Part shown: piece after piece, positions 7,273 to 14,348 of the stretch
Layout: each line of letters opens with the position of its first letter
How positions within the stretch are numbered: position 1 is the first letter of the stretch
Assembly: GCA_903905665.1 (NCBI GenBank)
Contig: CAIVHJ010000197.1
Coordinates: forward strand, 1-17,973
DNA from: an uncultured Phycisphaerales bacterium
GTDB taxonomy: Bacteria; Planctomycetota; Phycisphaerae; UBA1845; CAIVHJ01
Direction of reading: 5' to 3'
Length of the DNA stretch: 17,973 nucleotides
The notes under the pieces: generated by a model
Seen by the model: the letters and a program-made list of their open reading frames with translations, nothing else
Databases searched by the model: none
Told to the model about the DNA's origin: nothing
Position numbers and translations under genes: made by a program

Positions 7273-8454
7273 ATGAATTACGTCAACAAGCGTCGTGCCG
7301 GTTTGCTGTTATGGGAATGGGGGATGCTTGTTTTCATCGCGGCTTCACCTTTATCCGTGCGCGCCCAATACGCCACAGAGGATGCGGTGATCTCTCCATC
7401 TTTGTTTACGGTCGATTCGCAGTCCTCCGGAGGCTACGATCCGGCGGACATTTTGGGCGTGGAAGTTCCAGGTCGAACCTGGCTTGCGGCATCTCAATTA
7501 GGACTCGAAGGGAATTCCATTGACGGACTGAGTTTCAACAAATCGCCGGTGGCGGACAGACCTTTTGCGTTGTTGTTTTCTGTCGGACGTGAAGGAAAGG
7601 GAGGGGCACAACCCGATCTGGAACTTCAAAGCGCCGGAGTGCTTTTCAATGCTGCAGATCAGGCTTCAAAGAATCAGGCGGCCGGTGATGAGTTTGTCTC
7701 ATTAAACTTATGGAATCGTTTCGGAAACCGACTCGGTGCTGCAATCAACAACAATGCACTGGTCAGTAATAATTTCGATGAAGGAGGCACGGATTTTGGT
7801 TGCATGCCGCCGGGCAGCGCGACGCAGCAATTTCCAGTCGGGACGGCCCAGGACAACGTGACGGCATTGGCGAGCATGGCGGACATGCTTCAATGGATGT
7901 CTCGGGGTTCCGCCGTTCGATTGTATGGCTCGGTTTCGGCTTCGAAATCGGGATCACTGGGACCGGCGGATATCTTCGTGGCGACGCTGGGGCAGACACC
8001 GCTGGTCATTCAACTGTACGCCTCTGCCGATCAGATCGGACTGGTTCCCGGCGATGACATTGATGCCTTGATTGTGTTTGATATGGACAACAACGGAACA
8101 TGGAATGCAGGAGATCAGGTGCTGATCTCCCTGAGCCCGGGATCTCCAACGTTGAAAAAGAATCGGATGAGCCCGGCCGATGTGTTGTCGATACTGTGTG
8201 AGAAAAACTCAACGCGAATGACGGTTCTTGCCACTGCCGAAGAGTTGGGCCTGACGCGAGAATACAACGTGGATGCACTGGAACTGACGGTTGTGGAAAA
8301 ATCCGAGGCCCGCGAGTTTGCCAAAGCAGTCGCCATCGGTCGAAAACTGGACGGACTTGATCAAATCATTCGGGCCCGCGCTACGGAACCGATGCAGGCT
8401 GACGATACTCCTCCGATGCTTTTGCCTGCGGATGGTACGATTCCGGTGAAATGA
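7273..8454 (+). CDS. Secreted protein with three PADI/LGL/IDAL modules, function unknown
   Basis: A 393-residue protein with a signal peptide (basic MNYVNKRR, hydrophobic core about 10-27, probable cleavage after VRA at 31) and a very good ribosome binding site (GGGAGG, 6 bases before ATG). I do not recognise an enzyme. The sequence repeats a module: PADI (57), LGL (76-78) and SIDGL (82-86); PADI (231), IGL (255-257) and DIDAL (262-266); PADV (301), LGL (325-327) and NVDAL (332-336). Between modules lie FSVGREGKG (102-110) and ISLSPGSPTL (285-294), which look like equivalent positions. Similar wording recurs in secreted proteins of planctomycetes as I recall them, but I know of no assigned function. 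No lipobox, membrane anchor or PEP-CTERM sorting signal is seen at the C-terminus. The gene stands alone and converges on tdk. Confidence 0.8.
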   Translation: MNYVNKRRAGLLLWEWGMLVFIAASPLSVRAQYATEDAVISPSLFTVDSQSSGGYDPADILGVEVPGRTWLAASQLGLEGNSIDGLSFNKSPVADRPFALLFSVGREGKGGAQPDLELQSAGVLFNAADQASKNQAAGDEFVSLNLWNRFGNRLGAAINNNALVSNNFDEGGTDFGCMPPGSATQQFPVGTAQDNVTALASMADMLQWMSRGSAVRLYGSVSASKSGSLGPADIFVATLGQTPLVIQLYASADQIGLVPGDDIDALIVFDMDNNGTWNAGDQVLISLSPGSPTLKKNRMSPADVLSILCEKNSTRMTVLATAEELGLTREYNVDALELTVVEKSEAREFAKAVAIGRKLDGLDQIIRARATEPMQADDTPPMLLPADGTIPVK

Positions 8455-8477
8455 TCTGAAGGCGCACCTCAGGTAAT

Positions 8478-9089
8478 TCACGAAGACATCGGACCCGCCA
8501 GACCCCGAACGGTACGACCGGGTTTGGGGCGATTTGGCGGCGAAAAGCATCGTTCGCAGCGGGGTTCAAATTCCGCCGGCCCGCCGACGAGATTATCGTC
8601 CAGAAGCGGAACCTTGCGGTGGGTGCGGTCAGCGCGATTTCCGCACACGGCGCATCGGCCGTACAAAACGGTCGTTTGGGCGATGCGGCTGAGTCGCTCC
8701 AGATGCGTGAACACGTCCCCCCACATGTCTCGATCCAAACCACAGGTGATGACCCTTTGTCCCCGGTCCCGGAGTTGCTGACAAATCTCCACGATGGAGT
8801 CGTCGAAGAAATGAATTTCGTCGAGGGCTACGACGTCAGCGGTTTTTGCGGCGGATGGAATATCCCGCGCCGAATCGACGGTATGCGATTCGAGCGTATC
8901 TCCGTTGTGGCTGACGATATGGGTCTCGGAATACCGGTTGTCGATTGTGGGTTTCAGGGCGATCACGTCGGCGCCGTGATGTTGAGCGTCTCGAATTCGA
9001 CGAATCAGTTCCGTGGTCTTTCCGCTGAACATGCACCCGCAGACCAACTCGATCGAACCGCCGGTTTGAATGGTTGAAGGCGTCTCCAT
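8478..9089 (-). CDS. tdk: Thymidine kinase, type II
   Basis: About 203 residues, the usual size of the TK1-like (type II) thymidine kinase, which phosphorylates thymidine with ATP in the salvage pathway. The P-loop is GCMFSGKTTEL (18-28), the Walker B/catalytic segment is DEIHFF (90-95), and the structural zinc site is CAVC (146-149) with CERC (178-181). The lasso region carries PLLDDNLVGGPAEFEP. The frame is also open to a TTG at 9128 that overlaps the truB stop (TTGA), which would add 13 residues. I prefer the ATG at 9089 because the family starts about ten to twenty residues before the P-loop, but translational coupling from truB keeps the TTG possible. It is probably co-transcribed with truB. 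Confidence 0.95.
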   Translation of the reverse strand: METPSTIQTGGSIELVCGCMFSGKTTELIRRIRDAQHHGADVIALKPTIDNRYSETHIVSHNGDTLESHTVDSARDIPSAAKTADVVALDEIHFFDDSIVEICQQLRDRGQRVITCGLDRDMWGDVFTHLERLSRIAQTTVLYGRCAVCGNRADRTHRKVPLLDDNLVGGPAEFEPRCERCFSPPNRPKPGRTVRGLAGPMSS

Positions 9090-9124
9090 AATCCGTGAAA
9101 AATTCCTCGGCACAGGGCCGGTTG

Positions 9125-9847
9125 TCAATCATGCGGGGATTTCAGGAGTTGGTCAAGTCGGTCGAGTGGGATTCGCCGCTGCTCAAACAATCCGTGCTCG
9201 AGTTCGTCAAGGGTGGTCGATTCGGCGGTCGCAAACGGTCCGACGGCAACTCGCGTCAACCGGGTCAAAATCCCGCCGGTTCCCAGCGATTGCCCCAAAT
9301 CACGGATCATCGCCCGAATATAAGTTCCCCGTCCGCAACGAACCACGAAGTCAATTTCCGGCCAGTCGTATCGCGTGATCGTCCACTCGTCGATCTGAAT
9401 CCGCCGGGGCTTCAAATCCACGGTTTGTCCCTTGCGGGCCAACCGATAGGCGGGAACCCCATTGACTTTCAGTGCGCTGACTTGCGGAGGCATCTGGTCG
9501 ATCTCACCGATCATTCGTTGCGTGAAGTTCAATATCTGTTCGAGTGTGGGAGGAGATTGAACCACGACGGATGTAAGCGGGGAATCGGCATCCAGTGTGG
9601 GGCTGGTGGCGTCAAGGCGGCCCGTCGCGCGATAGGTTTTTGGAAGGGTCATCAGTTGCTCGACGCGTCGGGTCGCACGACCAAAACAGATCAACAACAC
9701 TCCGTCCGCCGACGGATCAAGCGTTCCGGCGTGCCCGCTCTTTCGCAAACCCGTCAGCGCGCGAACCCGGTCCAGCGCCCGCGCCGAAGTGATTCCGCCG
9801 GGTTTGTAAAAATTCAACAATCCGTCAAACAACGACATGTCGCTCAT
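9125..9847 (-). CDS. truB: tRNA pseudouridine(55) synthase
   Basis: About 240 residues. TruB converts U55 of the tRNA T-arm to pseudouridine. The N-terminal GLLNFYKPGGITS and the catalytic loop SGHAGTLDPSADGVLL (catalytic Asp in GTLDP, about residue 44) are diagnostic. The usual text is GTLDPLATGVL, so SAD in place of LAT is a local variation that keeps the Asp. KTYRATGRLDATSPTLDADS, QMPPQVSALKVNGVPAYRLAR and the RCGRGTYIRAMIRDLG segment also match. It lacks a long C-terminal PUA extension. Starts at TTG 9859, ATG 9847 and ATG 9838 are possible; 9847 seems best. A terminator of the upstream gene ends only about 13 bases before this start. Confidence 0.96.
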   Translation of the reverse strand: MSDMSLFDGLLNFYKPGGITSARALDRVRALTGLRKSGHAGTLDPSADGVLLICFGRATRRVEQLMTLPKTYRATGRLDATSPTLDADSPLTSVVVQSPPTLEQILNFTQRMIGEIDQMPPQVSALKVNGVPAYRLARKGQTVDLKPRRIQIDEWTITRYDWPEIDFVVRCGRGTYIRAMIRDLGQSLGTGGILTRLTRVAVGPFATAESTTLDELEHGLFEQRRIPLDRLDQLLKSPHD

Positions 9848-9859
9848 CCAATCCGACAA

Positions 9860-9892
9860 TAAAAAGGCGGGTCCACCACGGGTGAACCCGCC
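9860..9892 (-). terminator. Intrinsic terminator after the cysteine-rich lipoprotein gene
   Basis: GGCGGGT (9866-9872) pairs with ACCCGCC (9886-9892). After one C/A mismatch, CACC (9874-9877) pairs with GGTG (9881-9884) around an ACG loop. Read on the minus strand the stem is followed by five Ts and then ATTG. It lies 27 bases after the lipoprotein stop and just in front of truB. Confidence 0.85.
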
Positions 9893-9919
9893 GCGTCAAT
9901 CTCCATCACGCCCGTCAAT

Positions 9920-10459
9920 CTATTTCTTGGGTTCAGACGGCTTGGCCTTTTCAGTCGGCTTGGCGTCTTCCTTTTCTTTATCTTTCATGCAGGGTTTGTC
10001 GCACTTCTTTTCCCCTTCGCATTTGCGATCGCCCTTCTCCTCGCATTTCCCGGCACAGTCACCCTTGCATTTTTCTTTGCACTTGCCGCAGCAGTCGGAG
10101 ATTTTTTTCATTTCCATCTCGACTTTGGACCCGCTCTTGGGGGTTTGTGTCAAGTCGAGGGTTTTCCCGCCGTCCTCAAGTTCAATCTGATAAACCCGCT
10201 CGGTGCCCTGTTCGGGTTTGAGCGTCAACTGATCACTGGAAACGGTGTATTTCCCCTTGCCTTCCTCGGTCTTTCCGTTGACCTCGGCGGTGCATTCATA
10301 GGTTCCCTTGCAGCAGAACGAAGCCTTGAGGATTTTGTAATCCAGTTTGGCATTCTTGGGCTCCACCGAAACGGTCTCCCACTGCCCCACAACATTCGCA
10401 CAACCCGCCAGATAACAAAATCCCATCACCACGACCAATCCGCGAATCAGACCTTTCAT
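9920..10459 (-). CDS. Lipoprotein with cysteine-rich, probably metal-binding tail
   Basis: A 179-residue protein of unrecognised family. The N-terminus MKGLIRGLVVVMGFCYLAGC has a lipobox (LAGC, lipidated Cys20), so it is probably anchored in a membrane facing outwards. Residues 21-105 (VVGQWETVSVEP to TLDLTQT) look like a small beta-rich domain with a GKGKYTVSSDQLTL strand pattern, as in lipocalin-like bacterial domains. Residues 123-157 hold nine cysteines (123, 124, 127, 131, 135, 139, 147, 153, 157) set among Lys, Glu and Asp. The final 20 residues are K, E and P. AAGGAG lies 8 bases before ATG, a strong ribosome binding site. A promoter-like pair lies upstream and a terminator follows, so it looks monocistronic. 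Metal binding is inferred from composition only. Confidence 0.85.
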   Translation of the reverse strand: MKGLIRGLVVVMGFCYLAGCANVVGQWETVSVEPKNAKLDYKILKASFCCKGTYECTAEVNGKTEEGKGKYTVSSDQLTLKPEQGTERVYQIELEDGGKTLDLTQTPKSGSKVEMEMKKISDCCGKCKEKCKGDCAGKCEEKGDRKCEGEKKCDKPCMKDKEKEDAKPTEKAKPSEPKK

Positions 10460-10520
10460 GTTTTGACTCCTTGTCCCAAATGAGGACTTAAAGATTTCGG
10501 CGATTCACTTTAGGGTATCT

Positions 10521-10550
10521 ATCATAATCGTGAAGGGGAGTTTTGTGCAA
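10521..10550 (-). promoter_or_regulatory. Candidate promoter of the cysteine-rich lipoprotein gene
   Basis: On the minus strand TTGCAC (10545-10550) and TATGAT (10521-10526) are 18 bases apart. The start of transcription would lie near 10514, about 55 bases before the ATG at 10459. Confidence 0.45.
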
Positions 10551-10569
10551 TACTTCGGCGGGGCCTGCA

Positions 10570-10598
10570 TTGCACGTTCGCCGGGTTGATTTTATAGT
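10570..10598 (+). promoter_or_regulatory. Candidate promoter of fmdB and the following membrane genes
   Basis: TTGCAC (10570-10575) and TATAGT (10593-10598) are 17 bases apart on the plus strand. A start of transcription near 10605 gives a leader of about 20 bases before the fmdB ATG. The same TTGCAC box serves the divergent promoter 20 bases away. Confidence 0.5.
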
Positions 10599-10625
10599 AG
10601 CAGATACCGAAAAAGGGCTGGCGTG

Positions 10626-10850
10626 ATGCCGATCTACGAATATCGCTGTACTGACTGCGAACACGAGTTTGAAGAATGGGTCCCGACGATGGAAGCTCCT
10701 CGTCGGATTCGATGTCCCAAATGCGGTCGGAACAAGGCGGAGCGAGTGCTGAGCGTTTTTTCCGCCCACGAATCCGTTTCCCGGTCCGCCGCGTCACCGT
10801 GCAGCCGATGCGATCGACCCGACGGCGCGTGCCCGTACGCAGGAACTTGA
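10626..10850 (+). CDS. FmdB-family zinc ribbon protein
   Basis: A 74-residue protein starting MPIYEYRCTDCEHEFE, the hallmark of the FmdB (putative regulatory protein) zinc ribbon family. The first pair is CTDC (8-11) and the second CPKC (about 32-35). A further CSRC and a C in GACPYA near the C-terminus are common in the family. The role is not well defined; it is taken as a small zinc-binding regulator. The GTG three bases upstream is less likely than this ATG, which follows AGGGCTGGCGTG. The gene is followed after 28 bases by the membrane protein gene on the same strand. Confidence 0.9.
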   Translation: MPIYEYRCTDCEHEFEEWVPTMEAPRRIRCPKCGRNKAERVLSVFSAHESVSRSAASPCSRCDRPDGACPYAGT

Positions 10851-10878
10851 AATCCTCCGAAAAAGGAAAGTTGGCGAC

Positions 10879-11388
10879 ATGCCCGAACCGGCAAATGACA
10901 GTTCTTTTTTCCGAACACCAATTGCGATCGTACTGGCCTGGCTGATTCCCGGACTGGGCCATATTTATCTGGGTGATCGTCGGCGAGGCGGAATTTTATG
11001 CGCGACGGTAACTCTCACGTTCCTGATCGGAATTGCGATCGGGGGCGTAACGGTGGTGAGTCCGGTCAAACCGTCGCAAAACGTCGTCTCGCGGACCGGT
11101 GCTCCGGTGATGACCAGTTCGTGGTGGTTTTTTGCGCAGGCTTTGAACGGTTCTTATGCCGTCGTCACGTACCAGATCAACAAGGCAGTTACCGACGGAA
11201 ATCCGACCGATCCCCGATACTACCTCGCCTGGCCGTCGGGGGATGTCGGATCGGTGTACACCGGCATCGCCGGTCTGCTAAACCTGCTGATTATTCTGGA
11301 CGTGCTGGTCCGGGCGTCGGGTACACAGGTGCCTTTACCAAAGACTGATCCTTCGGGTTCACCTCATCATCCGCAAATTCGGAGTTAG
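10879..11388 (+). CDS. Small membrane protein, DUF6677/TM2-like
   Basis: A 169-residue protein with hydrophobic segments at about 14-26, 36-58 and 128-144. The N-terminal AWLIPGLGHIYLGDRRRGGILC is the same type of motif as in TM2-like and planctomycetal DUF6677 proteins (W-x-P-G-x-G-x-x-Y-L-G followed by a basic patch). A WWFFAQALNG segment lies in the middle. The function of these proteins is unknown. AAAGGAAAG precedes the ATG. The gene lies between fmdB and a second small membrane protein (6 bases apart), so these three are probably one transcript. The DUF assignment is from memory of the family pattern, not a search. Confidence 0.82.
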   Translation: MPEPANDSSFFRTPIAIVLAWLIPGLGHIYLGDRRRGGILCATVTLTFLIGIAIGGVTVVSPVKPSQNVVSRTGAPVMTSSWWFFAQALNGSYAVVTYQINKAVTDGNPTDPRYYLAWPSGDVGSVYTGIAGLLNLLIILDVLVRASGTQVPLPKTDPSGSPHHPQIRS

Positions 11389-11394
11389 CGTGTC

Positions 11395-11625
11395 ATGCTG
11401 AACTGGCTGGCGACATTGTTTCTCGATCCGATCACGCTGACTGGTTTTCAACGCGCACTGTTGCTGATTCCGATCTGCCTGAGCATCAGCATAGTTTACA
11501 AAACGCTAAAAAATCCTGATCTTCGCTCCATTCCGCTGGCGAGCCTGGGCCTGTGTGTGACAATCGTGGTCGGAATGTGGGTCGTCGCCGTGGTCCTGTG
11601 GATTCTCTACCTCTTGTTTGCCTGA
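11395..11625 (+). CDS. Small membrane protein with two predicted helices
   Basis: A 76-residue protein with two hydrophobic helices, about 21-36 (ALLLIPICLSISIVY) and 49-74 (SLGLCVTIVVGMWVVAVVLW). Between them lies a short, charged loop (KTLKNPDLRSIP). It begins 6 bases after the stop of the previous gene, with GGAG about 12 bases before ATG. I do not recognise the family. Its tight placement after the DUF6677-like gene suggests that the two work together. Confidence 0.75.
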   Translation: MLNWLATLFLDPITLTGFQRALLLIPICLSISIVYKTLKNPDLRSIPLASLGLCVTIVVGMWVVAVVLWILYLLFA

Positions 11626-11656
11626 ACGCTGTAGATCGACGACTTTCCCGTGCGGG

Positions 11657-12430
11657 TCATGTTTTGGCAGAAACGTTCTCTCGCAACGGAAGTTCCGCCT
11701 CCGGCTGACCGGCGCGGGCAAGGATCAGGTTGTACACGCGCGCCGCCCCGGCGCGTTTGAGAGTTTTGGCGATTTCATCGAGCGTCGCACCGGAAGTCAT
11801 TACGTCATCCACTACGCAAATGCACGCCCCATCAATGCCGGCACCGGGTCGGACGCGAAAGGAACCTTTGACGTTATTGATTCGCTGAGTGATGGACAAT
11901 CCGATCTGATGAGGATCGAGGCGGGTGCGCTGCAGCAACAAGATGTCGGGAATGCCGACCCGCTGGGCCAGATATTTCGTGATCACGGGGACCGGCAGAA
12001 ACCCACCCGTGGCCTTTCGAAACCAGTGTGTCGGGACGGGAACAAACGCTTCGATTTCGCTTCGCCACGGCGCCTGATCCAGCGCAGCCATCAAATAATC
12101 CACCAGCAACCGATCCAGATATTCGCGTCGTCCGAATTTGAATTGCAGCACGAGGGACTCGAATGGTTGCATATAGGGAGCGACTCGGACGGTGCCGTCA
12201 AAGTGAAATCGCCGGCTTCGACAGATCAAACATCGACCGTCAGGGGACATGTACGGCCCCGGCGAAGAGGCGCAAGTCGGACAAGCCGGTTGCGCCAACA
12301 ACAAATCCAACTCCTGTTGACAGGCCTCGCAGGTGTACCGCCGGCCGGTGAGCGCAATTCCGCAAACTTCACACACCGGTGGAAAAATCATCTCGTCGAG
12401 GGACCGAATGAATCGGCGGATGAAGTTCAC
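11657..12430 (-). CDS. comF: ComF-family phosphoribosyltransferase-like protein
   Basis: A 257-residue protein with the ComF layout. The N-terminal double zinc finger has four CxxC pairs: Cys20/23, 34/37, 50/53 and 67/70. The C-terminal phosphoribosyltransferase-type domain has the PRPP loop VVDDVMTSGATLDE (206-219). RTRLDPHQIGLSITQRINNVKGSF (about 168-191) is the family Q-x-G-L-x-x-x-x-R-x-x-N-V segment. ComF takes part in DNA uptake for transformation in some bacteria, but many holders are not known to be competent. The RGFNQ motif that usually follows PVP is here GGFLPVP, so it is degenerate. The start is GTG at 12428-12430, with GGAGG about 10 bases upstream inside the end of the kinase gene (4-base gap). 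Confidence 0.9.
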   Translation of the reverse strand: MNFIRRFIRSLDEMIFPPVCEVCGIALTGRRYTCEACQQELDLLLAQPACPTCASSPGPYMSPDGRCLICRSRRFHFDGTVRVAPYMQPFESLVLQFKFGRREYLDRLLVDYLMAALDQAPWRSEIEAFVPVPTHWFRKATGGFLPVPVITKYLAQRVGIPDILLLQRTRLDPHQIGLSITQRINNVKGSFRVRPGAGIDGACICVVDDVMTSGATLDEIAKTLKRAGAARVYNLILARAGQPEAELPLRENVSAKT

Positions 12431-12434
12431 GGGA

Positions 12435-13562
12435 TCATTCCTCCTCGATCTGCTGGGGAAGAAGGATTCGGAAGGTCGTTCCGACTCCGAGCGTGCTCTC
12501 GGCCACCACCGAACCGTTCATGGCTGCGATCGCATGCTTGACGATCGCCAGTCCCAGTCCCGTCCCCGCGTATGATCCTTCGTCGCGCGCCTTGTCCACC
12601 TGATAAAATCGCTCAAACACCCGCTCGACGTCCTGAGGAGGAATGCCGGGCCCGTTATCCTCGACTTTCAAAATCACCTGATCCTCATATCCCTCGCTTC
12701 GGATTCGAATGACGCCGGTGTGTGAAGGAACGAATTTGATGGCGTTGTCGATCAGATTGGCCAGCGCCACTTTGAGCAGTTTGCGATCTGCCCAGAACGT
12801 ATTCAAACGATAATCGGTTTCCAGCCGAATTCCCTTGTCCGACAATCGGCCGGTGTAATCGCGCGCGATGTCCCCGATCATCTGAGGCAAAAAAACTTCC
12901 TTGAATTTCACCGTCAGGCGGGCCGATTCCAGACTGTCGAGTGCGAGCAGGTCCCGGACCAGCTCCTCGAGCCGCAGGACGTTTTTGTGCAGGACTTCCA
13001 GAAATCGCCGTTCGTGATCCCGACCCGATCCCGGTGCGTTGGAATCACCGGCATCGTTGGCGCTTTCGAGCAGGGTTTCGGCGGCCACTTTGATCGTGGC
13101 GAGGGGGGTTCGAAGTTCGTGCGACGCGTTGGCGACAAAATCCGCCTTCATCCGCGCCAATCGATAGGATTCGGTTTCATCCAGAATGTAAAGAACCTGG
13201 CGGATGCGCAAGGAAGTATCCGGCGCGATTTCATGGAGGGTCACGTCGAGCAGCCGACTCTGCCCGTCGATGTGAATTTCCACCGGCCGCGACGGACGAG
13301 GGGGCGGCGTGCGTCTGAGGATTTCGATGGCTCGCCATAGCGCCGGACTGGAGATGACTTCGCTGAGTTTTTGACCCACACAGGCGGAATCGGAAATCCC
13401 CAACAATCGACCCGCCGACGGATTGCACAGACAAATCCAATCGTCCGCATCCGTGGCAAGGACGCCTTCTCGAAGGTGGCGCCAGAGAAATTCAATCTCG
13501 CCCGCTCCGAGCACCCACCGTTCGGAGGACTGTCCCGCGATGGACTCGCTGCCGTCATTCAT
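12435..13562 (-). CDS. PhoR-like PAS sensor histidine kinase without membrane segments
   Basis: A 375-residue kinase. Order of domains: a PAS domain at about 22-130 (LREGVLATDADDWICLCNPSAGRLLGIS), HisKA with NASHELRTPLATIK (phosphorylated His at about 148) and a HATPase domain with the N box LANLIDNAIKFVP, G1 DNGPGIP, F box ERFYQVDKA, and G2 GTGLGLAIVKH. PhoR kinases normally have N-terminal membrane helices; none is visible here, so the protein is probably cytoplasmic. ATG at 13560-13562 overlaps the end of phoB by 8 bases (ATGAATGA), which points to translational coupling; an in-frame start 16 codons earlier, deep inside phoB, is less likely. It is the cognate partner of the regulator upstream. 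Confidence 0.92.
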   Translation of the reverse strand: MNDGSESIAGQSSERWVLGAGEIEFLWRHLREGVLATDADDWICLCNPSAGRLLGISDSACVGQKLSEVISSPALWRAIEILRRTPPPRPSRPVEIHIDGQSRLLDVTLHEIAPDTSLRIRQVLYILDETESYRLARMKADFVANASHELRTPLATIKVAAETLLESANDAGDSNAPGSGRDHERRFLEVLHKNVLRLEELVRDLLALDSLESARLTVKFKEVFLPQMIGDIARDYTGRLSDKGIRLETDYRLNTFWADRKLLKVALANLIDNAIKFVPSHTGVIRIRSEGYEDQVILKVEDNGPGIPPQDVERVFERFYQVDKARDEGSYAGTGLGLAIVKHAIAAMNGSVVAESTLGVGTTFRILLPQQIEEE

Positions 13563-14250
13563 GATTGTATCCCGCAATGCGATAACCGACGCCCCGGACC
13601 GTTTCAACAATGTGGCGATGACCGCCGAGTTTTTTCCGCAGCGCCGTGACGTGCACGTCGATCGTACGATCCGTCACCGAAACATGCTCCCCCCATGCGT
13701 GGCTCATCAGTTGGTCACGGCTCAAAACGTGGCCGCGCGCAGCCAAAAGAGCTTCCAAAATCCGAAACTCCGTCAACGTCAACGCCACGGGTTGATCGTC
13801 GATTTCCGCGCGATGGCGGGACCGATCCACCTTCAACGGACCGAGCGTCATGACATCGGACGGTCGAACTTCCTGCGACGCCCGACGCATCACCGTTTCC
13901 ATTCGCGCAATCAATACTTTCATGCTGAACGGCTTGGTCACGTAATCGTCAGCCCCCAGCGTCAATCCCACCACGATGTCCGATTCTTCGCTTTTGGCGG
14001 TCAGCATAATCATTGGGATGCGTTTCGTGGTCGGTTCGGCGCGAAGCGCCATCGCCACTTCCTGTCCGTTTTTTCTCGGAAGCATCAAATCCAGAATGAT
14101 CAAATCGGGAACATGCTGCCGCGCCAGTTGCTGACCGGTTTCTCCATCGTAGGCCGCCAGCGTCCGATACCCCTCACGATGCAGGTTGAATTCCAGCAAT
14201 TCCACGAGGTCTTTTTCGTCCTCAACGATTAGTACGGTTTTGTTCTTCAT
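13555..14250 (-). CDS. phoB: PhoB/OmpR-family response regulator
   Basis: A 231-residue regulator. The receiver domain (1-120) starts TVLIVEDEKDL with the acidic pair E10/D11, the phosphorylated Asp is D54 in LIILDLMLPRKNG, and the conserved Lys is K106 in VTKPF. The DNA-binding winged helix (about 130-228) has LTLTEFRILEALLAARGHVLSR and the end TVRGVGYRI, as in PhoB. It controls promoters in response to its partner kinase. The family match is closest to PhoB, but phosphate control is not shown: no pst, phoU or Pho-regulon genes lie in this window. GGAGGT is placed 10 bases before ATG. It heads the phoB-phoR-comF group, divergent from pyrB. Confidence 0.93.
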   Translation of the reverse strand: MKNKTVLIVEDEKDLVELLEFNLHREGYRTLAAYDGETGQQLARQHVPDLIILDLMLPRKNGQEVAMALRAEPTTKRIPMIMLTAKSEESDIVVGLTLGADDYVTKPFSMKVLIARMETVMRRASQEVRPSDVMTLGPLKVDRSRHRAEIDDQPVALTLTEFRILEALLAARGHVLSRDQLMSHAWGEHVSVTDRTIDVHVTALRKKLGGHRHIVETVRGVGYRIAGYNHE

Positions 14251-14264
14251 GGGATGTGACCTCC

Positions 14265-14314
14265 GGATCAGATTATGTTATACTATTTGTCCAATCTGTG
14301 TATACCACTGATCC
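14265..14314. promoter_or_regulatory. Inverted repeat in the phoB/pyrB divergent region
   Basis: GGATCAG (14265-14271) and CTGATCC (14308-14314) are perfect 7-bp inverted repeats with a 36-base, AT-rich centre that holds TATACT (14279-14284) and GTATAC (14300-14305). The gap between the two starts is 98 bases, so it must hold both promoters. A -10/-35 pair TGTGAC-18-TATACT for pyrB is possible but weak. Confidence 0.3.
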
Positions 14315-14348
14315 ATCCCAACCCCCGATCATGACAAAGGAATGAGGC

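Noticed and set aside
14251..14348. Pho box in front of phoB
   Set aside because: I looked for tandem CTGTCAT-like direct repeats and found none convincing.
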